A stretch of DNA of 64,000 nt from Catenaria anguillulae PL171 (taxonomy: Eukaryota > Blastocladiomycota > Blastocladiomycetes > Blastocladiales > Catenariaceae). Numbering within the stretch: the first letter of the stretch is position 1; each line of letters starts with the position of its first letter. The translations under genes were made by a program, and so were the position numbers. This document shows positions 22,721-32,563 of this stretch, piece by piece. Under the pieces are notes generated by a model that worked only from the letters and a program-made list of their open reading frames with translations, was not told the DNA's origin and ran no database searches. The stretch spans positions 434,001-498,000 of the forward strand of contig MCFL01000005.1 of NCBI GenBank assembly GCA_002102555.1, in the 5' to 3' direction.

Positions 22721-23349
22721 GTTGACGACATCAGGGCGGGCTGTGAGGGTCGATTGGGTGACGCTATAGCATTGATGGTGCGATGGCGGTCACTTGGGCT
22801 GTTCAATCCTTCGGGAACTGAACGGAAACACCGCTTTGGAGCTCGTGCCAACATACAGCCGGGTGCACGGGCTGCAAACTTTGAATGGGTATGAACTCGT
22901 ATCCAGATCGTCCATGATTTTATTGCTCAAAGTCACTCGCACTTCATGTATGCCCTCGCATTGCTTTCGTACTTTGTACCTCGCCCCAGATTTCGAATGC
23001 CCATGACACGCGTGAAATGTGTAGTATGTAGCAGTCACAGCCCTTCGATCGAACTTGTTCGATGATGTGGAGCGTCAACGCAACCACAGACTCGGACGCC
23101 TGCACCGGGACCTCTGGCACCAGTTACCTCGGCTGTTCAGGGCCGTCGCCTTTCAACTGGTTGAGCTCCATCAGGCCAGCATGCTGCAGGAAGCAGGCTT
23201 TTCGCGATTGTGGTCGACGACTGAAATTTGGCCGGTTTTTTGCTATTGTCGCTGGGAGTGGAAACGGGTATACAAGAAGAGGACGTATGAATATGAGCAA
23301 CCGAAGTGGAAGAAAACGAAAAGTGTCGTTCTAAGCGACACGTGGATCT
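22721..23349. other. 630-bp gap downstream of the F-box/LRR gene
   Basis: It probably holds the 3' UTR of the minus-strand F-box gene. Short open frames occur on + near 23055-23330, without recognisable similarity. Confidence 0.4.
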
Positions 23350-25837
23350 CTAGGAATCAACATCATCGAAACTCGACCGCCGACAAAGCCGCAATCCCCT
23401 TATCCGCATGGCTCGCGCAACCGCATTCCCACCTTGCACATCCTCGGCCGTTGGCGACTCGCCTAGTGACGAATCACACGTCACAAAACACTCAATCGAC
23501 GCCGCCGCTTGCTTGCTCAACAAGTGTGCCAACACTTTAGCGATCAGCTGCGCGTCGCCATCCCCGACCATTGGCCTCGCGGTCGGGGACCGATCCAGGA
23601 CCACCGTCACCGATTCCTTGATGAGCCCATCCTGTTTCGTAAATGGTGCCGCGCAGAGTAACTCCCGCCACACACGCTGATTCTGCGCGCCAGCAAATCG
23701 CATGCGCAACTGAAACACACCGCACAGCTGCAAATCCTTCTCGGTCGGTGACGGGGCAATCTTGACGCGGCATTGCGCAGGAAGATCATCCAACAAGCGA
23801 ATGACTTGCACGGGACATAGTGCGCCAGTGAGGTTGAGCGATTCGAGGTGCGGGTACACTGATGGAAAGGTGCGTGGATGTTCCGTGTTGACGACGAGAT
23901 GCTTGAGGCGTGGTAGATCGAGCCCTGTGAAATCAAATGTGCCGTTGGTCATGGTGAATGAGAGACGCTCGAGGTTGGGAAAGCACGGGTAGGCGTTTGT
24001 CGTCGAATCAACTTCAACGGTATACTTGGCGCCAACCTGATCCTCGTCTTCTGTGTCGTGAATCGTGAGATGCGTCAGCTGCGGGAGATTGCGCGCAAGA
24101 ATGGACCACCAGTCTGGGTGGAATTCGCGGCCGTCGAGGTGCAAACGCGTGAGCTTGGGTGTATGAGTGAAAAAGGCAAGCTCGAGGCAGTTGTCTTGAA
24201 TGTCCAGCTTTGTAGATGTCAGCTCGGGGGTGCTATTGATGAATGCAGGAAGGTTGTACGCGGCGACAAGTGTTGTTTCGACGTGCGTCAGGTAGGGTGC
24301 AGCAAAGGGTGGGTCGCTCACTTCCGGATCCGATGCGGCTGGAGTAATGCTTGCGAGGTTAACAGCAACCAGCGATTGAAGCGAGTGTGAAAAAAGAGCG
24401 ACTGGAGGTCGATGGGCGCATGACGTGTCGATTCTTGATACCCCGATGAACAGAGGGGATGCAGAAATGGGACAGCCGCGGCATGTGGTGATATGGGACC
24501 CAAGGTACGTACACCAAGTCGCCCGCTGCACGGTCACCAGCGCCGTCATGCTCAACGTCGAGCAGAGTGAGATGAGTGAGCGCTGGAAAAATATGGCGCT
24601 TGTTGAGGGCCGTAGGCGACGGCGCGTCCAGCATGGGAAACATGATGTCGGAAAAGCCCGAATCGAACAACATCTCGGCGACTTGAAACGTGATAGAGAG
24701 CTGCTTGAGTGCAGGCAAGTGCATTTCAATGGGCTCATGGTTGCCCGATGCATGGAGGTCGTAGTCCAGCACAAGTTGGGTCAACGTGGGCGAAAGCATA
24801 AGCGCTGAGGCACCAAAGCGCAAATCGAAGCAGCCAGATCCGTATTGCTCAAAGGTAACAATGGGAAGGCTGGACAATGTGACAATCACGTCTCGGTCAC
24901 TGTCAAACGATTCTCCGTGAAACAATTGGACATGGCGGGTTGACTGACCAAATGCAGGGCAATAGTGTTCGCCACCAGCAAGGAAGTATTCGTGATTGGA
25001 AATACTGGACAAGTGCAAACCAATCGGGTTGTAAATGGACCAGGCTCCCTGCCCAGCGTCGACGTAAAAGTGGAGCGTTTGAACTTGGTGGGGATCCAAG
25101 CGAAAAATGAAACCCAATTCCGACTCGACGTGGAGGGACGTGCGAGTGAGTGGACAGTCGCCAATATCATCGGCTGACCCGAGAGCATCAATCGTGAGTT
25201 CGTTGACTAACTGAAGCGGATAAGGGACGAGAACAAGGTCGCCAACGATGCGGGCTCCGGTCGATAGCGATGAACCCTCCTCAGCGCCCCACAACGACGG
25301 GATGCCAGAAAAGTCGGGCTGACGTGGATTCCACTCGTTTTCCAGACGTGAAGCGAGATACAAGTTGCCGTCCAGCACCACAAAGGGTTGCAAATGGGGA
25401 TAACTATGCGAGACTTGGCGAATCCTCTTGAGACGCTCGCTCTCCAACGCCAACTGTCCCGTGGAGTACCGCGGGAACACGGACGATTCGAGCACGCTCT
25501 GATGGTGCTGAAATGCGAGGTGCTGCTGGTGCCTGGTGACCGGATTTGCGTGGCCAAGGTCGCCGTCGGGCGCCAGGATGTCCTCGGCGTTGATGCGAAA
25601 AACGAGGCGCAAATGCTGCCACAGAGGGCGGCGAGCAGCCATGTAAGCGTCGCGACAGGTCCATGCAAGGTGTGCGAGGTCACGCCAGCGGCCGTGATAG
25701 CTATCGCTGGCGACGATGGCGTCGACAATGTGGGTCCATACGTCGGCGGGAAGCACTGGACATGTGCCAGTCGACACGGAGGCGGTATTCATTGCGTGGG
25801 GTGTCTCTATGCATGAGTCGGAGTTGGTAGCGGTCAT
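23350..25837 (-). CDS. F-box-like, leucine-rich-repeat protein, frame broken at a T6 run
   Basis: ATG 25837 opens a frame with an N-terminal F-box-like segment (CPVLPADVWTHIVDAIV...LAHLAWTCRDAYMAARRPLW). Such proteins are usually SCF substrate receptors or lineage-specific F-box/LRR proteins. The rest holds irregular leucine-rich repeats (LPALKQLSITF, FPALTHLTLLDVE, TPKLTRLHLDG, LPQLTHLTIHD, FPNLERLSF, LPRLKHLVV, YPHLESLNLTG). The frame stops near 24359, while an overlapping frame carries the same repeat pattern to 23350. The switch falls in the A6/T6 run at 24390-24395, where one extra base (or two missing) reconciles them. Repaired length is about 830 residues. The specific substrate is unknown. 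Confidence 0.78.
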
Positions 25838-25992
25838 CCTTGGTTGATCGCAATGTCCTGAATTGGACCTTTGAAGTTGAGCACTGCCACTGCCCAGGCT
25901 CAATCAATGACAGAATGCCTATCATGTTGCCCATGACGGACTGTTGGAGTCATGTCCATATAACCAACGCCCGAGCACTCGATCCAAGAACC
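25838..25992. promoter_or_regulatory. 155-bp bidirectional promoter
   Basis: This short interval separates the divergent ATGs of the F-box/LRR gene (minus, 25837) and the SGNH gene (plus, 25993). Both promoters must lie here or overlap the coding ends. No clear TATA element is visible. Confidence 0.45.
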
Positions 25993-27223
25993 ATGCCGAC
26001 AATGCCCGCAACCACCGACCCGACTCCAGCGCCGGCACTGGCACCGGCCGCCAGCCTGCGCCGACGCGGGAACGACACCAACCATGATTCGGATGATGGC
26101 AAGCGAAACCCGGTCCCGGTCGATGTTGCCCTCATGGACGATCCGACCGGAAAGGCCAAGGCACGAACCAAGTCCACGTCGCTCCTGTCTCCCATTTGGG
26201 CCATCCTCGGCCAAGTCCATTATTGGCTTCATCTTGTCTGGATCTCAATTCTGCGTGCTGTGACTCTTCCTTGGTTCTATCCGAACGAAGAGCGCTTCCA
26301 TCACATTATCGTTGCCGGTGCGTCGGGCTACTTTTCTTTGCTTGCGGAGCCCCTCCCCCCACCCCTCGCTTACCCGCCCTTGACTACGACCCCTCTCAGG
26401 TGACGACCACGCCCTCGGCGTCGGTGACTGGTGCACGCCCGGCAGCAAAGTTGGCCTTGCCAACCGCATCCAATACAGCTTGATTGCGCAAAAGATCCTT
26501 CGGCACACTTGGCGGCCCGTCAACATGGGCGCCCACGGCACAACTACGCGTGACTGGATTCCGTCCACATCGACCTTCAAGCGCACGTTTCTGCGCGGGT
26601 CGCCCGAGCAGCGGCACCGCGACGTGGTGGTGTTGCTCTTGGGGACCAGCGATGCGTGGCGAGGGATCGATGGCAAGGAGACGGCAAGCAATATTCGCAC
26701 CATTGCAGAGATTCTCGCAGACGAGTATGGGCTCGTGTTTGTGTGCACCATCCCCAACTGGATGGTATCGGTCAAGGATACGTTGGAGGGACAGGAGAAG
26801 CGGGCGTTTGAGGAGATGAACGCCGCGAATGCAGCTTTGCGAATGTGGTTCAAGGAGTACGTTACACTTTGACCGATTTCACTCAGACTGCGAAAATCTC
26901 GATTCCTGAGGGTTCTATTGATCCTGCTTGTCTCGGCACCCAAAAACAGCATGCCCGAAACGTCCAACATCAAGCTCGGTGCGGAAATCGACCGCACCAA
27001 CATTGAGTACCGCCTCGGGAAGCTTTACTTTCACGACTACCGTCATTTCTCAGCAATGGTTCGTCACTCTGTCGTTTCCACTGAGTTTGGGCCTCCTTGA
27101 ACTGTCGCTGATGCTTGCCGATGTTGCCAGGGCTACGACAAGCTGTCCAAAGATCTGTCACTCATTATGGCCAAGCCATTGCGTCGAATCGAGTTCGTTG
27201 AGGACCAAAAGTACATTCATTGA
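25993..27223 (+). CDS. Membrane-anchored SGNH-hydrolase-fold protein with degenerate catalytic blocks
   Basis: Four exons: 25993-26317, 26400-26856, 26911-27058 and 27131-27223. Donors are GTGCGT, GTACGT and GTTCGT. The sum is an exact codon multiple (340 residues). An N-terminal disordered region is followed by one hydrophobic segment (HYWLHLVWISILRAVTLPWF) and an SGNH fold. Block V is canonical (DYRH in FHDYRHFSAMGYDKLS). Block I reads GDDHALG, with Asp where the nucleophilic Ser of GDSxxxG belongs. Block III reads GTSD, with Ser for the oxyanion Asn of GxND. The protein may therefore be a non-hydrolytic relative or use a changed mechanism. The 54-nt intron 2 is the shortest here and its acceptor is the least certain join. 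ATG 25993 was chosen over upstream ATGs at 25915 and 25927. Confidence 0.78.
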
Positions 27224-27354
27224 TCTCATATCATGATGAGTCAAACAATACAGTCGAGATTCTTGCACGATACTCGGAGCTCCTCCTCTTGACCGAGCTC
27301 CCTCCCTTTCAAGCACCCGTGACATTGCCTTGGGTCTGCTCGTACTGGCAACGC

Positions 27355-27955
27355 TCAGAACGGACGCTTGAGGGTCACGGTCTCGTACCACATGATCCAA
27401 TCCGAAATGAACGACCACAGAGGGTACTTGAATGTGGCGGGCTTGTTTTTCTCTGTCAACAAGATTCGAGTCCAAGGAAACACTGTGAGGATGGCATGCA
27501 GACACAGTACACTGGCAAATTCGATTCGGCCGTACCGAAAAAGAAGTGGCCAACCCAGGCAAACGCGTAACCTTGAAGCAAAGCTGCAAGAAGCAGTTTT
27601 GGTTGGCGTCTGAGGGCAGCCGCCACAATGAGAACGGCAGCGTTGGTTGTTCCTACATCCACAACCAAAGAGTGCGCATGAGTCGGATTTCACAGTCGGT
27701 CGTTGTCGGCTCGTAAGCTTGGACGGCGGACGCACCGACAATGTGCAGCCTACGGTTAGTCCGATGGCTGTGTTCGCTGAGGTAAAACTTGTAAAATGCG
27801 GCAAAGGTCTTGATGCGAATGTCCGTCTTGGTCTTCTTGGTGGTGGTGGCGCGGGTGCCGGTGGAGTCAACCGGGCCATGCTCGGTCGACGCGGCTGGAC
27901 TTGTCACGGCTTCGGGTGCAGATGTCCGGTTGGTGATGGTACTGGTGGATGACAT
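27355..27955 (-). CDS. MPO1: Mpo1-like (DUF962) ER membrane 2-hydroxy fatty acid dioxygenase
   Basis: DUF962 family. Yeast Mpo1 is an Fe(II)-dependent dioxygenase that shortens 2-hydroxy fatty acids from phytosphingosine in the ER. Exons are 27955-27736, 27652-27536 and 27452-27355, with donors GTGCGT and GTACGG, both introns 83 nt, and an exact codon multiple (144 residues; yeast about 174). Family motifs are FYKFYLSEHSHRTNRRLHIVG, then a hydrophobic helix, then GYAFAWVGHFFFEKNKPATF and KYPLWSFISDWIMWYE. The conserved His of EHSH, RLH and GHF are present. The N-terminal 45 residues are a polar, Thr-rich extension. It converges with the SGNH gene, 131 bp apart. Confidence 0.9.
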
Positions 27956-28305
27956 GATGATTGATTGTAGAAACTTTACATGTGATTTGCATGAGCTTTG
28001 AAGGAATGAACGTCAGGATGTGCCTTTGGATGAAGAGACGGTGGCACCGGCTCTCGTTTGCGTTTCGTTGTGACGGCGGGAGCGGAGGAATCTTCAGACA
28101 GCGGAGAAGGACCCCTGGACGTGGACCAGCACCAATGGCATGGAGAAGGACTGATTGGATAGGCAATGGAAATACTGTACACATGATTCTTCTTCACCAT
28201 TGTTACACAGCTTTCAACAATTGACGCCTTCAGAGGGCACAGGACACCATTTCTTCGCCGCCCTCTCTTTCCCTTCCGCAACAATTCAGCCAAAGCACAA
28301 ATCAC
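27956..28305. other. 350-bp gap: Mpo1 promoter and Pex14 3' flank
   Basis: Both flanking genes read on the minus strand. No ORF, repeat or TATA element is recognised. Confidence 0.45.
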
Positions 28306-29494
28306 TTAGTTGGCCGCCGAGACGGGCGACGACGACTCCGAGCTCTCCTTGACCGGGCTCGACGGGGTCGAAGAGGCTGCCGAAGCTGATGACGAGGAAG
28401 CATTGGCATCTAGGTCGGCCTTGCCATTACCCGACGACGACATAGGTGGGGAGGTGGCCTGAACAGTTGCCTTTGCCTTCTTTGCCGCCTTGACCTGCCA
28501 GTCGGGAATCTTGGGCGGGCCGACAGCGAGAGACGGCGGCGGGGTCGCCACTAGTGTGCGTGGCACCGCTGCCGTGGAGGAAGTGAATGCGGCTTGTCCA
28601 GCCGTGTCCGAGGCGGCAGACGGTCCGTTGGGCGTTGCCGACGACGCAACCACGGCCATTCGCAACGACCGGATCTCGTTTTGCAAATCTGACAGAGCTG
28701 CCAACTGTGCGTCGCGCGCTTGATCCACCATCTTCGGCACCTGGTCACGCAACTCGGCCATGTCCTTGACAACGGCGGCAAGCTGCGCGTCGCGCTCAGT
28801 CACCATGGACGTGGCGTCGGCGAGCGCCTTTTGCGCATCCGTGGCGGCCGTGTGCAGTGCTCGGCATCAGCGTGCAGTTGAGCGAGCGATTTGGTGGCAT
28901 CGGCTTGAACGGCGGCCACGGTTTCCGAGGTGGCGGCGAGCGCGGCCGGAATTGGGTTTGCGAGTCGGTCATGTCCCGAATGGACGGAATGGGGAGTTTG
29001 GGGAGCACGTAGTTCTGGCCAATGGGAACCGAGAACATGTCAGGACCAGTGAGCCGAGGAAGAGAGGGACCGAGCAAATGATTGTACATACCGTAAACAA
29101 TGCGAAGCTGGCATATCCCAACCCACCAATGGCAGCAGCCGTCACAACGACATCCTTGGCGGTCCACGGGGCAGGCGCAGGCACGACCGGAGCAACCGGT
29201 GCGTACGTTGGAACCGGAACCGGCGGGGCGACAACAGCCGCACCCGCGACAGCAGCTCCACCGGATGCCCGGGCAACCGCAACATCAATCTCTTGCGATG
29301 TCAGGCCCTTGGATTCCAAAAAGGCAATCTTTTTCGCCATGGGCGCGGATTTCACCTTCTCGTCCGTCAAGAAGCGCACGGCAGGGCCATCATTTCCTCT
29401 CGGACTGGAGCCGCAGTAGTCGAGGAGACGGCGATGCAGGGGAAGCGCTCGCTTGTGCTGGCGCGGGCTTGGCGGGTTCGGCGGTCGAAGACAT
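28306..29494 (-). CDS. PEX14: Peroxin-14 (Pex14), frame broken four times
   Basis: Peroxisomal membrane docking protein for the Pex5/Pex7 import receptors. ATG 29494 starts a Pro/Ala-rich leader. The conserved Pex14 N-domain follows (AVRFLTDEKVKSAPMAKKIAFLESKGLTSQEID), then a Pro/Val-rich linker, a hydrophobic segment (KDVVVTAAAIGGLGYASFALF), and after an intron (29015-29091, donor GTATGT) the NYVLPKLPIP block. A heptad-rich coiled coil leads into VTERDAQLAAVVKDMAELRD and a Ser-rich tail. Single bases appear missing near 29427-29434, 29393-29398, 28951 and 28857-28864. Restoring each joins consecutive family blocks, for example VREEMMA to AVRFL. Repaired length is about 371 residues. Four breaks in 600 bp within conserved sequence suggest consensus errors, not decay. 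Confidence 0.85.
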
Positions 29495-30591
29495 TGCGGC
29501 AGTTGAAGGTCGGGACGGTGATTGCGGAATGAGAGAGAAATTTCAGAATTCATAGATGTTTCAATCCTGTCGAAAGAACACAAAAGCAAGTGCGATGATG
29601 TTTCGCGGATTCACAAACATCGAGTCTCCAGATGATGATGTCAGCGCGGCCAACGTTCATTCCGTCCGACTGAACTGGAACTCACACCCGCTTCTGCTGA
29701 TGATCCCAAGGCAATAATGGGAGCCCATCCTTTGGACCTTCGTCAGCGCCATGCCGTGCGCGCGCTCGCATGCTGCCGAAATGGAATGGAATGCGGACAA
29801 GCCAGGATGCCCATGTCGAGTTGGAACCGAACAGGATGAGGATGGTGTTGAGGTGGGGCGTGAAGGTATCCGACAGTCGCGTTGGATCGGAGGCCCATTG
29901 GCCGATGCCATCTGTGGCGTCCTTTCAGCTTTCAGCCTTGGTGGGCAAAATTGAATTCGAAACAGAATGGATCGATGTTCATTTTTTTTTTCCACGCCAC
30001 ACGCCTGATATTGGTGGCAAAATGATGTGATAGCAACGACTATTACATACCGATATAGCTGGACGCCCGCCGGCCGCCGAGCAAAATATTGTGTAGGACC
30101 AGACGAGGTTGCATGGCCATGGTTGCCAGCTTGGCGGTTAGGTTAGGTGGGGAAAACCAGGGAAACGGCTCGACCGATCAGGGAGCTCGTTTGCCAAGTT
30201 GCATTTTTGAACTGGAGAGCGGGTTTCCCGGGAAACCAACGCCGCCCGACGCAACTCTGCTCAGCCGCCAGCCGAAAAACAACACAACACACATACAAAA
30301 AAAAACACGCCAGTCTTGTTGACATTGATTTATCGGCCTGAAATCGCAGATTTGGGCTCCAAATATTGTAATTCGTGGGTTACTCACTTCGCCAGACCAT
30401 ACTACGCACTGCGCAACGTATCACTCTGCATTACCACGCGGCATCCCGGCCAAAGTCAGCACCCATCCGCCATCCGTTGCACCAAAGCACACATTGTGCC
30501 GTCGCCGCCACTCGCTGGACCCATCGCATCGCCCACAGAGCATCTTCAACCTCTTGCGTCCAAAGCATCCAACCGCATCTCATTCATCACC
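29495..30591. other. 1.1-kb gap between divergent Pex14 and Rac genes
   Basis: This should hold the Pex14 and Rac promoters. A 112-codon minus frame at 29657-29995 has no recognisable features. Short T and A runs occur near 29980 and 30297. Nothing else is seen. Confidence 0.45.
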
Positions 30592-31906
30592 ATGCAGGCT
30601 ATCAAGTGTGTCGTCGTCGGCGACGGGTCCGTACTTCGTCTCCTCCATGTCCAACTCGGTCGTTTGCTTGGCTGCCTGTGGCATCGGTTTCCAAATCATC
30701 TGGGAGGGGCAGTATCGGCAGGCGCAGCAGCACCTACAGGAGCAGGAACTATCGGCAATACCCTCATCGTCCAAATGGCCTCCGAATCTTGTCCCGCCAG
30801 GGGACTCCATCTCGTCCCGCTTCATGGGGGTCTTCATCCCTTAGTTTGCGCCACCCAACAATCATCACTCAATCAGAGCCGCAAACGATGATGCAGCTGT
30901 ATTCCAGACAAACCCCGCTTGTTGCCCACATTGGCCAGCACCATAGCACCCTTCCCGTGTGGTCGGACATTGTGTGGTCTCCCAACTCCTCGAGCCACCC
31001 TAGACCCCCTTCCGCATCGTTGCACGATCCTGATGCCGATACTACTGCCCACTGCTGCTGATACTGCTTCCTCTGCTGCGCCTTCCGTTGCGGCCTCATC
31101 CTCCCACTCGACCTGCAAATTTGCCTGCCGCGAGTCTTCATTGACGCATTAAGCTGACTTGCGGCTGTTCTGTTTCTTTAACAGTGCCGTCGGAAAGACC
31201 TGTTTGCTCATCTCGTATACGACCAACGCCTTCCCCGGTGAATACATTCCCACCGTGTACGTGTTTTTTTTTTTTGCATCATCGAGCTGTCGAGCTATGA
31301 TACTGATTCTTGTCCGATTGCTCCCCCCATCAGCTTCGACAACTACTCTGCCAATGTGATGGTCGACGGCAAGCCCATCAACTTGGGTCTCTGGGATACT
31401 GGTGCGCCGACTTTTCCTTGCCTCTGCCGCCCCATCATTGTGATCATGTACTCACTTCAAGCCTTCCACGCCGCATCGCGTATGCATATCCACCAACAGC
31501 CGGTCAAGAAGATTACGATCGGTTGCGCCCTCTTTCGTACCCGCAAACGGACGTGTTCCTGATCTGCTTTTCGCTTGTGTCGCCGCCGTCGTTCGAAAAC
31601 GTGCGCACCAAGTGGTTCCCCGAAATCAACCACCATGCGCCCTCGACGCCCATCATCCTTGTCGGCACCAAGTTGGATTTGCGCGAGGACCGCGACACGG
31701 TTGAAAAGCTTCGCGAGAAGCGCATGCAGCCCATCAACTATACACAAGGCATGCAAATGTCCAAGGAAATTGGTGCAGTCAAGTACCTCGAGTGCTCTGC
31801 CTTGACGCAAAAGGGTCTCAAGACCGTCTTCGATGAGGCCATTCGCGCCGTCTTGTCCCCACAGGCGCCGCCCCCGAGGAAGAAGAAGGGGTGCATGATC
31901 CTTTAA
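30592..31906 (+). CDS. RAC1: Rac-type Rho-family GTPase
   Basis: Small GTPase controlling actin and polarity. Exons are 30592-30626, 31185-31256, 31334-31401 and 31500-31906, totalling exactly 194 codons (193 residues). The P-loop GDGAVGKT spans intron 1. Switch I is YIPTVFDNYS and switch II is DTAGQEDYD. The TKLDLRED guanine-recognition motif, the Rho insert helix and SALTQKGL are present. The C-terminus is a polybasic PPPRKKKG with CAAX box CMIL, predicting geranylgeranylation. Sequence such as LGLWDTAGQ and [12 protein letters not shown] favours Rac over Cdc42 or Rho. Intron 1 is 558 nt with the rare donor GTCCGT, far longer than any other here. A pyrimidine-rich 3' flank follows. Confidence 0.95.
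30627..31184 (+). other. Long first intron of the Rac gene
   Basis: Placement is fixed by the split P-loop (GDG|AVGKT), with GTCCGT at the donor and CTTTAACAG at the acceptor. At 558 nt it is about five times the next longest of 36 introns. Its first 200 nt contain a 65-codon ATG frame (30647-30844) with a hydrophobic start ([19 protein letters not shown]) that I do not recognise. Confidence 0.85.
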
Positions 31907-32563
31907 GTGTCATGTTGTGTTGTGTTGTGGATTTGCACGCTCCACTTGGTTGGCCTTTTCAATTGCTCGTGACTTGAAGTAGCCGTTGGCCGCAGTGCCC
32001 TTGGGCATTGTTCCTCCTCGTTCGTCACTTGTTGGCCACTCGCCCTTGCCACCCAACCCACACGCCCGTTGCGCGTTGTGTACACCTTTTCGCTGCTCCC
32101 ATTCTTTCCCTGTTTTCCAATTGTTATACTTTTATTCCTTCCATTCATGTCGTCATCATCATCAAATTCGTTTTGTGGTGGACGAAAACATTTGTGTCGT
32201 GCGGTTGCATTATAGTCTCCTTTTCTCTGTTTGTCTGCCTAACTCTGTGTCTCGTCTTTTGCTTGCTTGTCGTTGTTTTGTCTAATCTCTCTCTCCTCAT
32301 GTCTGTTTGTTATACTCCCCCTCTTTTTTCAGGCATCTATCTAATCCTTGTCTCAATCCAGCACAACTTTGGCGCTGTCATCCAAGAGTTGCAGGACCAC
32401 GTGAAGCATTGTGCAGAAATCGCGATGGAGAGCAAACTCAAGCAACTGTGTCAGAGGACAAATACTTCTTGAGTTACCAAGGTCACGTGTACATAGCAAC
32501 AGCAACAATAAGAAGCAAACATGTTAAACACAAAACGTCGGGAAAACACAAAAACATCGACAA
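31907..32563. other. 650-bp convergent gap with pyrimidine-rich Rac 3' flank
   Basis: From about 32050 to 32340 the plus strand is very rich in T and C, with many CTCTCT and TTTCTTTT runs. This is consistent with the Rac 3' UTR. The last 200 bp lead into the dynein stop codon. No gene is seen. Confidence 0.5.
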
